A stretch of 64,000 bases of DNA from an uncultured Crocinitomix sp. Lineage in GTDB: Bacteria > Bacteroidota > Bacteroidia > Flavobacteriales_D > Crocinitomicaceae. The position numbers were made by a program, and so were the translations under genes. The notes under the pieces are model-generated. The model saw nothing but the letters and a program-made list of their open reading frames with translations. It was not told where the DNA came from and did not search any database. The DNA is taken from positions 37,282-101,281 of the forward strand of contig CAKZON010000024.1 in assembly GCA_937136425.1 (NCBI GenBank), written 5' to 3'. Positions 42,766 through 52,354 of this stretch are shown piece after piece; position 1 is the first letter of the stretch; each line of letters begins with the position of its first letter.

Positions 42766-44667
42766 ATGAGTGACGCTATCAAACACGAGTGTGGAATCGC
42801 CTTATTAAGGCTGAAAAAACCACTAGAATTCTACCTTAAAAAATACGGTACTGCTTTTTACGGACTAAATAAAATGTATCTCCTAATGGAGAAACAACAC
42901 AATAGAGGCCAAGACGGTGCAGGTTTGGCTAATATTAAGTTTGACGTTGAGCCAGGACAGAGGTATATAAGTAGAGTTCGGTCTATAGACCAAAAACCAA
43001 TTCAGGACATCTTTAAAAGAGTTAATGCTCGATTTACAGAGATTGAAGAACAAGATCCGGCCTTATTAAAGGACATTGATTATTTAAAAGCTAATGCTGG
43101 TTTTACTGGTGAGCTTTTTTTAGGTCACCTAAGATATGGAACTTTTGGCCGAAATTCAATTGAGAGTTGTCATCCATTTCTAAGACAAAACAATTGGCAA
43201 ACACGTAGTTTAATTGTTGCAGGAAATTTTAACCTCACCAATAATGACGAGTTGTTCAATCGTTTGTTAAAATTAGGGCAGCATCCTAAAGCAATGGCAG
43301 ACACTGTAACTGTATTGGAAAAAATTGGCCATTTTTTGGATGAAGAAAACACGAAGCTATATGACTCATATAAACCTCGTGGCTATTCAAACAGAGATGT
43401 CTACAATCTAATTGGTAAAGATCTTGACATTGCAAATATCCTTCAGAAATCATCAGAGATGTGGGATGGTGGATATGCCATGTGCGGACTAATGGGACAT
43501 GGTGATGCCTTTGTATTGAGAGATCCTTCTGGAATTAGACCAGCATTTTGGTATGAAGATGACGAAGTTTGTGTCGTAACTTCAGAAAGAGCAGTGATAC
43601 AAACAGCATTTAATGTTGATATTGATTCTGTCAAAGAATTGACACCGGGCCATGCCCTTATTATTAAAAAAGGTGGTGAAATTTCAGAACAATTAATTAA
43701 TCAACCCCGTGAAATTAAACAATGTTCTTTTGAACGTATTTATTTTTCAAGACCTGGGGATAAGGATATTTATCACGAACGAAAAGAATTAGGAAAATTA
43801 ATTGTTCCGCAGACGGTTGAAGCAATTGATGGAGAAGTAGACAATTCTGTATTTTCATACATACCAAACACTGCTGAAACTTCGTTTTTTGGCTTAGTTA
43901 AAGGTTTAGAAAAATATCAAAACAAAGTAAAGTTTGATTTGATAAAAGCAGCTGGAGACAAACTTTCGGATGAAGAGTTAGAAAAAATTCTAGCGAAAAG
44001 AACCCGAGTTGAAAAAATTGCAATCAAAGATACTAAGCTGCGTACTTTCATCTCACAAGATGACGGTCGAGAAGATTTAGTAGCCCACGTTTATGACATC
44101 ACTTATGGTACTGTACGTGAACATAAAGACAACTTAGTTGTAGTAGATGACTCTATTGTTCGTGGAACGACTTTAAAGAAGAGTATCCTACGAATTTTAG
44201 ATCGTTTAAATCCTAAAAGAATTGTTGTTGTGTCTAGTGCACCTCAAATTAGATACCCAGATTGTTATGGTATTGATATGGCAAAAATGGGAGATTTCAT
44301 TGCCTTTGTTGCTGCCATAGAACTGTTAAAAGAGTCTGGTCAGGAACATATAATAAATGAGACTTATAAAATGTGCAAAGAGCAGGAAGAGCTCAAAAAA
44401 GAGAATATTGAAAACTACGTAAAGAACATTTACAAACCTTTCACAGCTCAAGCCATTTCAGACAAAGTTGCAGAACTATTAACTCCACCAGACATCAATG
44501 CTGAAGTAAAGATTATTTATCAATCAATTGAAAACTTACACATAGCATGTCCTAATCACACAGGTGATTGGTATTTCACTGGTGACTACCCTACTCCTGG
44601 TGGGAACAAGGTTGTTAATAAAGCATTCATTAATTACATTGAAGGAAGCAGCGCACGCGCCTATTAA
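42766..44667 (+). CDS. purF: Amidophosphoribosyltransferase, long form
   Basis: A 633-residue enzyme of purine synthesis transferring glutamine ammonia to PRPP. The N-terminal Ntn glutaminase domain has the catalytic Cys at residue 9 (HECGIALL), so an 8-residue propeptide must be removed. NRGQDGAGLA and GHLRYGTFG follow. The phosphoribosyltransferase domain holds the PRPP motif VVVDDSIVRGTT (about 458-469). The protein is about 130 residues longer than E. coli PurF, with extra segments and a C-terminal extension; I recall this long form from Bacteroidota. Such genomes may also carry a short copy. Confidence 0.9.
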   Translation: MSDAIKHECGIALLRLKKPLEFYLKKYGTAFYGLNKMYLLMEKQHNRGQDGAGLANIKFDVEPGQRYISRVRSIDQKPIQDIFKRVNARFTEIEEQDPALLKDIDYLKANAGFTGELFLGHLRYGTFGRNSIESCHPFLRQNNWQTRSLIVAGNFNLTNNDELFNRLLKLGQHPKAMADTVTVLEKIGHFLDEENTKLYDSYKPRGYSNRDVYNLIGKDLDIANILQKSSEMWDGGYAMCGLMGHGDAFVLRDPSGIRPAFWYEDDEVCVVTSERAVIQTAFNVDIDSVKELTPGHALIIKKGGEISEQLINQPREIKQCSFERIYFSRPGDKDIYHERKELGKLIVPQTVEAIDGEVDNSVFSYIPNTAETSFFGLVKGLEKYQNKVKFDLIKAAGDKLSDEELEKILAKRTRVEKIAIKDTKLRTFISQDDGREDLVAHVYDITYGTVREHKDNLVVVDDSIVRGTTLKKSILRILDRLNPKRIVVVSSAPQIRYPDCYGIDMAKMGDFIAFVAAIELLKESGQEHIINETYKMCKEQEELKKENIENYVKNIYKPFTAQAISDKVAELLTPPDINAEVKIIYQSIENLHIACPNHTGDWYFTGDYPTPGGNKVVNKAFINYIEGSSARAY

Positions 44668-44694
44668 TCCATCAGATAATTCTATAAAAAAATT

Positions 44695-44725
44695 GAACCC
44701 GTTAATGCTAAGCATTAACGGGTTC
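44695..44725. terminator. Bidirectional terminator hairpin after purF
   Basis: GAACCCGTTAATGCT (44695-44709) is repeated inverted as AGCATTAACGGGTTC (44711-44725), giving a 13-bp stem with a 5-nt loop. The T run is weak on the plus strand and stronger on the minus strand. Confidence 0.8.
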
Positions 44726-45081
44726 GTTTGTTACGTCCTGCTCCCACATAGGACGCAACAGTTTTTTATTGTGAAATAATTTGTATCAATGGTCAATCGT
44801 AAACGCTAAACTATCGATTGTTTTCAGATGTACACAAATTTTCTCGCCTAACTGCTTGGTTTTATCGTTTAACGACATTCAAGCCACTTTAATAGGTTTT
44901 AAAACTTAATCCGTCGACAACTTTAAAATGTGCACTTTAAGATTCTGAAACTTATTTTATTGAAAATTTCCACACTTGCAGTAAGAAAAAACTGAAACGA
45001 ATTAATAATCAGCAACTAAGAGGTGTATTATTAGAATTAATAACTAATTATTATATTCTTGACGGCCTTTTTAAATTGAAA
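44726..45081. other. 356-nt intergenic region without a recognisable gene
   Basis: AT-rich sequence between the purF terminator and the convergent membrane gene. It contains a short inverted repeat CAATCG (44794-44799) / CGATTG (44815-44820). I see no tRNA-like fold, promoter consensus or credible coding frame. Confidence 0.6.
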
Positions 45082-45705
45082 TTAGCTTTTCGTCGATTTC
45101 TTTGCTATGAATTTCTTTACAGTTAAATCAAAACCTATTTTAAGTCCAATAAAAACGAAAATGATTGCAGCATTTGGCATTGAGAAATTTAACCATAAAA
45201 AACCACTGAGTATAAACAACAGTAGAATGATTACACCACTTATCGCCTCCCAAAACATATAAGACTTATAGTTTATTTTTAAATATTGTCGCCGTGCATA
45301 AAAGGTAAATTGATCTTTTAAATGATAGACAAAAAGTACTAATGGAAATAAAATCCACAACTCTGAAATAGCGAAGTCATAAAATCCATCAAGCACTTCA
45401 ATCTGAGTCATATTTTGAGTCTCAATTATCAAATAATTAAACCCTATTAATTCAGCCAAAAAGAAGATTATAAATGCAAGCATGGACAACAGTAAAAACT
45501 GGATACCAACAGGTTGTTGTCCTTTAATGTTCACCCAATGCGCTCTTCTAAAATAAAGAATTTGAGAACAGAGGTGATCAATTAAATAATAAACACCAAT
45601 AATTAATATGTCCCAATCAAAAAAGAAATACCCCAACAATGGGAATACAATTTCAATTGCATATTGCTGAATGAATGGATTCCTCAATTTCTGAGTCCAA
45701 CTCAT
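45082..45705 (-). CDS. Integral membrane protein (207 aa)
   Basis: About five or six hydrophobic segments (roughly 15-40, 65-90, 108-128, 145-170, 175-195). Charged loops include YFRRAHWVNIKGQQP and DQFTFYARRQYLKINYK. The overall look resembles DUF6498-type proteins, but I cannot confirm a family. The start overlaps the upstream TPR gene stop by 1 nt (TAATG), so the two are coupled. Confidence 0.65.
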   Translation of the reverse strand: MSWTQKLRNPFIQQYAIEIVFPLLGYFFFDWDILIIGVYYLIDHLCSQILYFRRAHWVNIKGQQPVGIQFLLLSMLAFIIFFLAELIGFNYLIIETQNMTQIEVLDGFYDFAISELWILFPLVLFVYHLKDQFTFYARRQYLKINYKSYMFWEAISGVIILLLFILSGFLWLNFSMPNAAIIFVFIGLKIGFDLTVKKFIAKKSTKS

Positions 45706-46748
45706 TATTGCAATCTATTCAAATTATCTTTTGCCAATTGAAAATTAGGATTCGCCTCAACAGCACGTTGATAAGCCTTTTTAGCATTATCAATATCTCC
45801 TTTAGTTTCGTACGCTAATCCTAAATTGTTATAAGCTTGAAAGTAATCTGGGTCATACTCAGTAGCTTTCTCGAAATAGTAAATTGCACTATCCAACTCC
45901 TGTGTTATTAGTAAATGGACATAACCTTGATTATAATATGGATCTGCCCAAGTAGAGTCCAAGGTGTTTAATTTGCGATAAGCTCCTAAGGCATCATCTA
46001 CATTTCCTCTTGTTTGATGATACATTCCAATATTATACCATGCTTCTTGACTTTCTGGATAAATATCTAATGCCGAATTATAATACTCTAGTGACAATTC
46101 AGACCCGGCTTGATCATACATTACTCCCATCTCGATATAAGCAGAGTAATAATCAGGATCTTGCTCTACACAAGTTTGAAAAGATGAAACTGCAATGTCC
46201 CAACTTTCTTGACGTGCTGTTTCGTAATAATCAGAACGGTAAACAATGCCACGCATAAAATATGCTTCAGCCAAATGCGGATCTACCGTTAATGCAGAGC
46301 TAATATAAATATCAGCCATTGCAGAATTATTCAATAATGCATACAACTTACTCATACCGATTAGCGCCCCTGTATTGGAACTATCTCTTTCCAAAATATA
46401 TTCATAATGAAATTTACTGGTATCCAAATGCGTCATTGACAACTGTAGGTTTCCATACAACAAACGTACATCCATATTATTGGAATCAATTTCAATTGCT
46501 TTTTCCAAATCAGCTTTTGACATGGCAACATCTCCTTTAGCTAAAATGTAAACCGCACGCTTAAATAACCAATCAGAACTTGTAGGATTTGCTGCCACTT
46601 GTTCATTAAAGAATTTTAATGAGTCAAACGGCACAGCTGTTGTATCATCAATTTGATCAAGAACATCAGTTAAATCTTGAGGCTGGTCAGAATCACCACT
46701 GCACGCAGCGAAAGCTAAAAGACAAATAGTAATGTAAAGGTATTTCAC
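45705..46748 (-). CDS. TPR-repeat lipoprotein
   Basis: 347 residues from a GTG at 46748, which gives a clean lipoprotein signal (KYLYITICLLAFAAC, Cys16); the frame extends to 46775 but would spoil the signal. Eight or so TPR units fill the mature part, for example AEAYFMRGIVYRSDYYETAR, QEAWYNIGMYHQTRGNVDDA and FQAYNNLGLAYETKGDIDNA. A scaffold for protein contacts at the membrane. Cotranscribed with the 45082 membrane protein. Confidence 0.85.
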   Translation of the reverse strand: MKYLYITICLLAFAACSGDSDQPQDLTDVLDQIDDTTAVPFDSLKFFNEQVAANPTSSDWLFKRAVYILAKGDVAMSKADLEKAIEIDSNNMDVRLLYGNLQLSMTHLDTSKFHYEYILERDSSNTGALIGMSKLYALLNNSAMADIYISSALTVDPHLAEAYFMRGIVYRSDYYETARQESWDIAVSSFQTCVEQDPDYYSAYIEMGVMYDQAGSELSLEYYNSALDIYPESQEAWYNIGMYHQTRGNVDDALGAYRKLNTLDSTWADPYYNQGYVHLLITQELDSAIYYFEKATEYDPDYFQAYNNLGLAYETKGDIDNAKKAYQRAVEANPNFQLAKDNLNRLQ

Positions 46749-46864
46749 AGTTAGATTTTTTTGTAAAATTAGCACTTTAAGTCAATTTTGTATAGGCTAT
46801 TTATTAAATGGTAGTTAAAATATAGTCTTATGAAAATTTTGTTTCAACTTTTTGTCATATTTAA

Positions 46865-46877
46865 ATCACTTTGTGAT
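46865..46877. promoter_or_regulatory. Palindrome upstream of sdaA
   Basis: ATCAC-ttt-GTGAT, a perfect 5-bp inverted repeat with 3-nt spacer, 69 nt before the sdaA start in the divergent region shared with the TPR lipoprotein. Possible regulator site; short enough to be chance. Confidence 0.2.
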
Positions 46878-46945
46878 AATATCATCAAAAGTTCACGTTT
46901 CCTTAAAATTAAACTAATTTTACTCACTTAATTTTACAAAGAATT

Positions 46946-48370
46946 ATGGAATACATCAGTGTTTTTGATATGCTCAAGATAGGAGTAGGGCCTTCTAGTT
47001 CACACACCCTTGGGCCATGGCGTGCTGCAGAGACTTGGCTTGAGCATCTTGCCGAAAATCACTGGTTAAATCTAACGGATTCTATTCGTATTGATTTGTA
47101 CGGCTCACTTTCAATGACAGGGAAAGGCCACGCAACAGACATGGCACTAGTATTAGGTTTATCTGGTAAAGATCCTGAACGAATGCCTGTTGCAGAAATT
47201 GAATCGACCATTGAAATGGTAAGAAATGAGTCTCGATTATTATTAGGGAATAACAAACGCATTACCTTCAACATTTTAGAGGACATTCATTTCAACAATG
47301 AGTTTCTTCCATTTCATTCTAACGGAATGAAATTTACAGCATTTCGATCAGGCGAAATTTTGTCGCAAGAAGTATTTTATTCAATTGGTGGAGGTTTTGT
47401 TGTGCAAGAGCGCAACGACCAACATGCGGTAGAATTTGTAAATGCAAGAGACTATCCCTACCCAATTGAGAATGCAAAACGTCTTTCGAAATATTGCGCC
47501 GACACAGGTTTATCAATTTCAGATATTGTTTTAGAAAACGAAAAGACACTGCGAGCTGGAGAAGAAATTGATGCCGAACTACACCGCATTTGGGACACCA
47601 TGTTAGAATGCATGTACATAGGCTGTCACACTGAAGGACGCTTGCCTGGCGGACTAAATGTAAAACGAAGAGCTTACGATTCACATCAAAATTTAATTGG
47701 AGCAGCAAGCTATAACAATCCGCAAGAATGGATTGAAGAGATAAGAAACACGGAAGTTAAATTTAGACAAATACTAAAATGGGTAAGTTGCTTTGCGCTT
47801 GCTGTGAATGAAGTAAACGCATCCTTTGGAAGGGTTGTTACGGCACCAACCAACGGAAGCGCAGGTGTGATCCCTTCAGTACTAATGTACTATTTAGTCA
47901 TTGAAAATCACAAGGCGGATTTTAGTCACATCAAAAAATTCTTGCTAGTTGCAGGAGAAATAGGGAGTATCTTCAAAAAAGGAGCAACAATTTCCGCAGC
48001 AATGGGTGGTTGCCAAGCTGAAATTGGAGTTTCATCTGCTATGGCAGCAGCAGCGTTAACAGAGTTATTAGGTGGGAACCCTGAACAAGTAATGATCGCA
48101 GCTGAAATTGCCATGGAACATCATCTAGGTTTAACCTGCGATCCTATTGGTGGGCTGGTTCAAATTCCATGCATAGAGCGTAACGCAATGGGAGCAATAA
48201 AAGCAATTAATGCGGCAGAATTAGCCTTAGACACAGACCCTGAAGATGTAAAAGTTCCATTGGACGAAGTTGTTAATACAATGCGTGAAACTGCAGAGGA
48301 TATGCATACAAAATATAAAGAAACATCACAAGGCGGACTCGCAATTCGCGTTGCTTTGGCTGATTGCTAA
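46946..48370 (+). CDS. sdaA: L-serine ammonia-lyase (iron-sulfur type)
   Basis: A 474-residue single-chain enzyme that deaminates L-serine to pyruvate with a 4Fe-4S cluster. The N-terminal beta part has [20 protein letters not shown] and [19 protein letters not shown]. The C-terminal alpha part has [33 protein letters not shown] and [20 protein letters not shown], which supply the cluster cysteines. Full length. The 197-nt upstream region contains a 13-bp palindrome (46865-46877) and a 33-codon frame. Confidence 0.94.
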   Translation: MEYISVFDMLKIGVGPSSSHTLGPWRAAETWLEHLAENHWLNLTDSIRIDLYGSLSMTGKGHATDMALVLGLSGKDPERMPVAEIESTIEMVRNESRLLLGNNKRITFNILEDIHFNNEFLPFHSNGMKFTAFRSGEILSQEVFYSIGGGFVVQERNDQHAVEFVNARDYPYPIENAKRLSKYCADTGLSISDIVLENEKTLRAGEEIDAELHRIWDTMLECMYIGCHTEGRLPGGLNVKRRAYDSHQNLIGAASYNNPQEWIEEIRNTEVKFRQILKWVSCFALAVNEVNASFGRVVTAPTNGSAGVIPSVLMYYLVIENHKADFSHIKKFLLVAGEIGSIFKKGATISAAMGGCQAEIGVSSAMAAAALTELLGGNPEQVMIAAEIAMEHHLGLTCDPIGGLVQIPCIERNAMGAIKAINAAELALDTDPEDVKVPLDEVVNTMRETAEDMHTKYKETSQGGLAIRVALADC

Positions 48371-48416
48371 TAATATTAAAAATGTTAAGGAATTGGTTGT
48401 AATAATTGTTAGAACA

Positions 48417-49211
48417 ATGATTCGAAATTCAATCTTCTTACTAATACCGTTATTCTCTTTTTATCAATGTACCAATCAGCAATTAAAAAAGCCATGCCCT
48501 ACTCCAATTGAAATATCTACACCGCCTGATTATGATCAAGTGCTGAAAGATAAAAATCCAGACATTCCTTATTTTCCTTGGTTAAACAATGGAATTATCA
48601 CTTACAATGATACACTTTCTGAAATTTGGTATGAAGAGACTTTAGTTTCATTTAACTTTCAAAAACATTTGCATCCATGGGAGTCTCAATCAAACAATAA
48701 TAATTGGGGCGAAGAATCAGGTCCGCTCTATTATCGAGGATTTTATGACCAACTTGATCAAGAAACTAATTTCACCGAAGAAAAAGTATTGGATTATGTT
48801 ACCAAAATAGACAGCGCACATGATTACTTCATGGAAAACTATTTGGAACGAGGAGATGTAGAAGCCGGAACTGCGACTTGGAAATCTATACAAATAATCA
48901 AAGCATACCTCTACGAAAAAATAGGAGATTGGGACAACGCCGAGAAACTTTTAATCGCCAACAGTCAACTAGAACCTTCCAGCTATTTAACACTTCATTC
49001 AATTGCCATTCCTGTTTTATATGAGAAATATGGAAAAGAAGCTATAATTACTGAAGTTAAAACACTCTCATCAGCAGAAAATACCCAACTCATTCATGGA
49101 ATTTTATTTGATCTTGAAGTTATTCGAACACGTTTCCGAGACAAATCAATGACTTGGGAGGCTTATTTCGAGATTGCATTTGAGCAATACGAATTGTATG
49201 GACTTGATTAA
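48417..49211 (+). CDS. Hypothetical lipoprotein (264 aa)
   Basis: Start ATG at 48417, giving a lipoprotein signal MIRNSIFLLIPLFSFYQC (Cys18); the longer frame back to 48270 lies inside sdaA and is ignored. The mature part has a Trp-rich region (NNNWGEESGPLYYRGFYDQ) and a helical TPR-like stretch (KAYLYEKIGDWDNAEKLLI). No family recognised. Confidence 0.6.
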   Translation: MIRNSIFLLIPLFSFYQCTNQQLKKPCPTPIEISTPPDYDQVLKDKNPDIPYFPWLNNGIITYNDTLSEIWYEETLVSFNFQKHLHPWESQSNNNNWGEESGPLYYRGFYDQLDQETNFTEEKVLDYVTKIDSAHDYFMENYLERGDVEAGTATWKSIQIIKAYLYEKIGDWDNAEKLLIANSQLEPSSYLTLHSIAIPVLYEKYGKEAIITEVKTLSSAENTQLIHGILFDLEVIRTRFRDKSMTWEAYFEIAFEQYELYGLD

Positions 49212-49357
49212 AAATATAGCTATCGACAAGATTATCAATGAATTGTTACTCATATTGCCGAGTTGTTAATAATCGTTAACATTTTTTAACAGCACCTTAA
49301 CGACTCTCCCTACGCGCTCTCCGTAACTTTACATAGTTAGAATGGTAAATAATAATT

Positions 49358-50374
49358 ATGGAAGAATTGGATCAAAATAATTCAGTGCAAACAATCGAAG
49401 AAATCAACGCTAAAATTCAGCAGGAAAGTAGCTTTTTAGATGTGATGAATGCCGAGATTAGCAAAGTGATTATTGGTCAACAATATATGATCGATCGATT
49501 AATGATTGGCTTATTAGCTAATGGACATGTTTTGTTAGAAGGTGTTCCTGGATTAGCAAAAACCTTGGCTATTAAAACCCTTTCAGATACTATTGGAGGG
49601 AATTTTAATCGTGTTCAGTTTACGCCAGACCTTTTACCTGCCGATATTATTGGTACAATGATTTACAATCAAAAAAAGGAAGAGTTTACTGTAAAAAAAG
49701 GACCTGTTTTTGCCAACTTTATTTTGGCTGATGAGATTAACCGTGCCCCTGCAAAGGTGCAAAGTGCATTATTAGAAGCCATGCAAGAAAGACAAGTTAC
49801 TTTAGGACAAACAACCCATAATTTGCCAAAACCATTCTTAGTTATGGCAACTCAAAATCCGGTTGAACAAGAAGGAACATATCCGTTGCCAGAAGCGCAA
49901 GTTGATCGATTTATGCTGAAGGTATATCTAGATTACCCTAGCAAAGCTGAGGAACAAGAAATAGTTCGAAAAAGTATTTCAACCGCAGGTTTCCCTAAAG
50001 CCAATGCCGTTGTAAGTATTGATCAGATATTAAAAGCTAAAGAGCTTGTTAAAGAAATTTATCTCGACGAAAAAATAGAAAAATATATTGTGGATTTAGT
50101 TTACGCCACTCGTACTCCCGAAGCATATGGTTTAAATGATTTGAAACACTTAATTGGTTTTGGAGCATCTCCGCGTGCATCCATTAACATGGCTTTAGCT
50201 GCAAAGGCCTACGCGTTTTTAAACAAACGTGGCTTTGTTATTCCTGAAGATGTAAGAGCTGTATGTCCAGATGTGTTACGCCACAGAATAGGTTTAACCT
50301 ATGAAGCCGAAGCGGAGGACATTACACAATCTGATATCGTTAAAAAAATCATGGATTTTGTTGAAGTACCTTAA
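49358..50374 (+). CDS. moxR: MoxR-type AAA+ ATPase
   Basis: 338 residues. Walker A is GVPGLAKT (about 66-73), Walker B LADEINRAPAKVQ, sensor region ATQNPVEQEGTYPLPEAQ and arginine finger VDRFMLK. The C-terminal lid contains GASPRASINMALAAKAYAF. MoxR ATPases act as chaperones with VWA partners; here it heads the Bat operon. TAACTTTA (about 49322) is a fair -7 box for the operon. Confidence 0.95.
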   Translation: MEELDQNNSVQTIEEINAKIQQESSFLDVMNAEISKVIIGQQYMIDRLMIGLLANGHVLLEGVPGLAKTLAIKTLSDTIGGNFNRVQFTPDLLPADIIGTMIYNQKKEEFTVKKGPVFANFILADEINRAPAKVQSALLEAMQERQVTLGQTTHNLPKPFLVMATQNPVEQEGTYPLPEAQVDRFMLKVYLDYPSKAEEQEIVRKSISTAGFPKANAVVSIDQILKAKELVKEIYLDEKIEKYIVDLVYATRTPEAYGLNDLKHLIGFGASPRASINMALAAKAYAFLNKRGFVIPEDVRAVCPDVLRHRIGLTYEAEAEDITQSDIVKKIMDFVEVP

Positions 50375-50463
50375 TTGTTTTTTGAGACTAAAGACTAAAG
50401 AAATAGATTAGGAAGTGCTCTAATAATTGATAATTGCACATTGAAAATTAACAATTGACTACA

Positions 50464-50574
50464 AATTGGAAACGAAAGAACTCATAATACTTCGACAGGC
50501 TCAGCATAACGACTAAAATGCAAAGCCTCATAAACTATAAAGCACGAATTAATTGGAAACGAAAGAACTCATAA
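50464..50574 (+). repeat. 24-bp direct repeat spanning the start of the DUF58 gene
   Basis: A 24-bp sequence beginning aattggaaacgaaagaactc occurs at 50464-50487 and again, identically, at 50551-50574, starting 87 bp apart. The second copy carries the TTG start and first codons of the DUF58 gene; the first could encode the same opening residues but runs into a stop after 16 codons. The spacer contains acttcgacaggctcagcat, a string I associate with intergenic repeats in this phylum. Confidence 0.8.
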
Positions 50575-51419
50575 AGAAAGTACGTAAGATTGAGATTAAG
50601 ACCAAGCACTTATCCAATCAAATCTTCTCGGGTGAATATCACTCGGCGTTTAAAGGAAGAGGTATGGCTTTTAGTGAGGTACGTGAATATGCAGTAGGAG
50701 ATGAAATTAGAACTATTGATTGGAATGTTACTGCACGTTTTAACGAACCTTTTGTAAAGGTATTTGAAGAAGAGCGACAATTAACTGTAATGTTACTAGT
50801 TGATATTTCTGCATCTGGCATGTTTGGAACGCGTAATCAATTAAAAAGAGAGACAATTACAGAACTTTGTGCAGTATTAGCATTCTCGGCGGTTTCTAAC
50901 AATGATCAAATTGGTCTTGTTCTATTTTCTGATAAGATAGAAAAATTTATACCACCTAAAAAGGGAAAATCACATATTCTACGAATAATTCGTGAGCTAA
51001 TTAACTTTGAACCAACAGGTAAAGAAACTGATATTTCAATGGCGTTGAAATATTTCACTCAAATGATTAAGAAAAAGAGTATTGCTTTTGTACTGAGTGA
51101 TTTTATGGATAATGATTTTGAAGATGCGCTTAAGATATCTTCAAGAAAACATGATGTTGTTGCATTGAAAGTTTTGGACAAGGCAGAAAATGAACTGCCC
51201 AAAATTGGTATTGCAAAATTTAAAGATTTAGAAACAGGAGAAACAAAATGGGTAAACACCTCTTCTAAGAAAACAAGAAGAAAATACAAAGAACAGGCGG
51301 CAGAAAGAGATGAGGCAATACGTCAACTCTTCAGAAAATCAAAAACAGACTTTGCAGAAATATTTACGGATGAAGGTTATATCAAACCCCTCATGAACTT
51401 ATTCAAAAAGCGCGGATGA
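50553..51419 (+). CDS. DUF58 protein of the Bat operon
   Basis: 288 residues from a TTG start (ETKELIKKVRKIEIKTK); no ATG occurs before Met38, which is inside the conserved core, so TTG is the only workable start. Core motifs are GEYHSAFKGRGMAFSEVREY, GDEIRTIDWNVTARFNEPFV and a VWA-like fold with VDISASGMFGT and VLSDFMDND. DUF58 proteins sit between moxR and bat genes in many bacteria. It ends with a 4-nt overlap (ATGA) with the next gene. Confidence 0.9.
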   Translation: METKELIKKVRKIEIKTKHLSNQIFSGEYHSAFKGRGMAFSEVREYAVGDEIRTIDWNVTARFNEPFVKVFEEERQLTVMLLVDISASGMFGTRNQLKRETITELCAVLAFSAVSNNDQIGLVLFSDKIEKFIPPKKGKSHILRIIRELINFEPTGKETDISMALKYFTQMIKKKSIAFVLSDFMDNDFEDALKISSRKHDVVALKVLDKAENELPKIGIAKFKDLETGETKWVNTSSKKTRRKYKEQAAERDEAIRQLFRKSKTDFAEIFTDEGYIKPLMNLFKKRG

Positions 51420-52354
51420 AGCTATTGAGCTACATATCATTATTTTTTCTATCCATTGGAGCATATGGGCAAAAAGCATCAATGGAATTGGATACAGCGC
51501 AATTAAGAATTGGTGAACAAACAGTATTACACCTCTATTTTGAGTATCAAAATCCTTATGGGGAAGCACTTATCATTTGGCCAGATTATGATGAATCATT
51601 AACGAGGGATATTGATATAGTTGATAAAACCGTTGACAGAGATTTACTTTTAGATTCTGCAAGTTCAACTTATTTACGCGAACAGCAAATACTAATAACG
51701 GCCTTTGAAGAAGGTCAATACACTATTCCCCAACAGGAAATTCGTTTAGGTGATTCTCTTTACTTTACTAATACTGCTCAATTGTTTGTTGAAACGGTTG
51801 AAGTAGACACTAGTCAGGGTATTGCAGATTTAAAACCTATTTATGCGGTTAACTATCCGTTTTCTGAGCGAAGTAAAGATTGGCTAAAAGCTAATTGGTA
51901 TTGGTTAGCCATTATTGGCGGACTCATTTTAGCATTTTTGATTTGGAGATATTACAAAAGAAAAAAGCCGGAAGAGGAAGAAGAAATTGTGAAGGAAATT
52001 ATTCCTGCTCATATCATAGCATTGGGAGCATTAGAAAAATTATTACAACAGGAAGAATGGAAATCTGCAGAAAAGAAGGCTTATTATTCTGAATTGACAG
52101 AAACGGTTAGAACCTATTTGGAAAACAGATTTGACATTCATGCCATGGAGCAAACTACGCGTGAAATTATTAGGGACTTAAAATATGCGAGCATAAGTGA
52201 AGAAGATAAAGTGTATTTAAGAAAGATATTACGGGAAGCTGATATGGTAAAATTTGCCAAGTTCACTCCAAGTGATGATGATGCATATGCCTACCTCAAC
52301 ACTTCAATTGATTTTGTAAAACGCACCAAAGAAAAAACAACTAGTGGAAATTGA
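51416..52354 (+). CDS. Bat-operon membrane protein, DUF4381-like
   Basis: 312 residues. A signal peptide (about 1-18, ending GAYGQ) and a periplasmic beta domain (about 20-155) are followed by one membrane helix (about 160-182, WYWLAIIGGLILAFLIW) and a cytosolic helical part (RTYLENRFDIHAMEQTTREI). This layout matches the accessory protein between DUF58 and batA in related operons. Overlaps neighbours at both ends. Role inferred: envelope component of the MoxR/Bat machine. Confidence 0.75.
   Translation: MKLLSYISLFFLSIGAYGQKASMELDTAQLRIGEQTVLHLYFEYQNPYGEALIIWPDYDESLTRDIDIVDKTVDRDLLLDSASSTYLREQQILITAFEEGQYTIPQQEIRLGDSLYFTNTAQLFVETVEVDTSQGIADLKPIYAVNYPFSERSKDWLKANWYWLAIIGGLILAFLIWRYYKRKKPEEEEEIVKEIIPAHIIALGALEKLLQQEEWKSAEKKAYYSELTETVRTYLENRFDIHAMEQTTREIIRDLKYASISEEDKVYLRKILREADMVKFAKFTPSDDDAYAYLNTSIDFVKRTKEKTTSGN

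Noticed and set aside
44726..45081. tRNA or other RNA gene in the gap after purF
   Set aside because: No cloverleaf, TTCGANTC-like loop or strong multi-stem fold could be found by eye.
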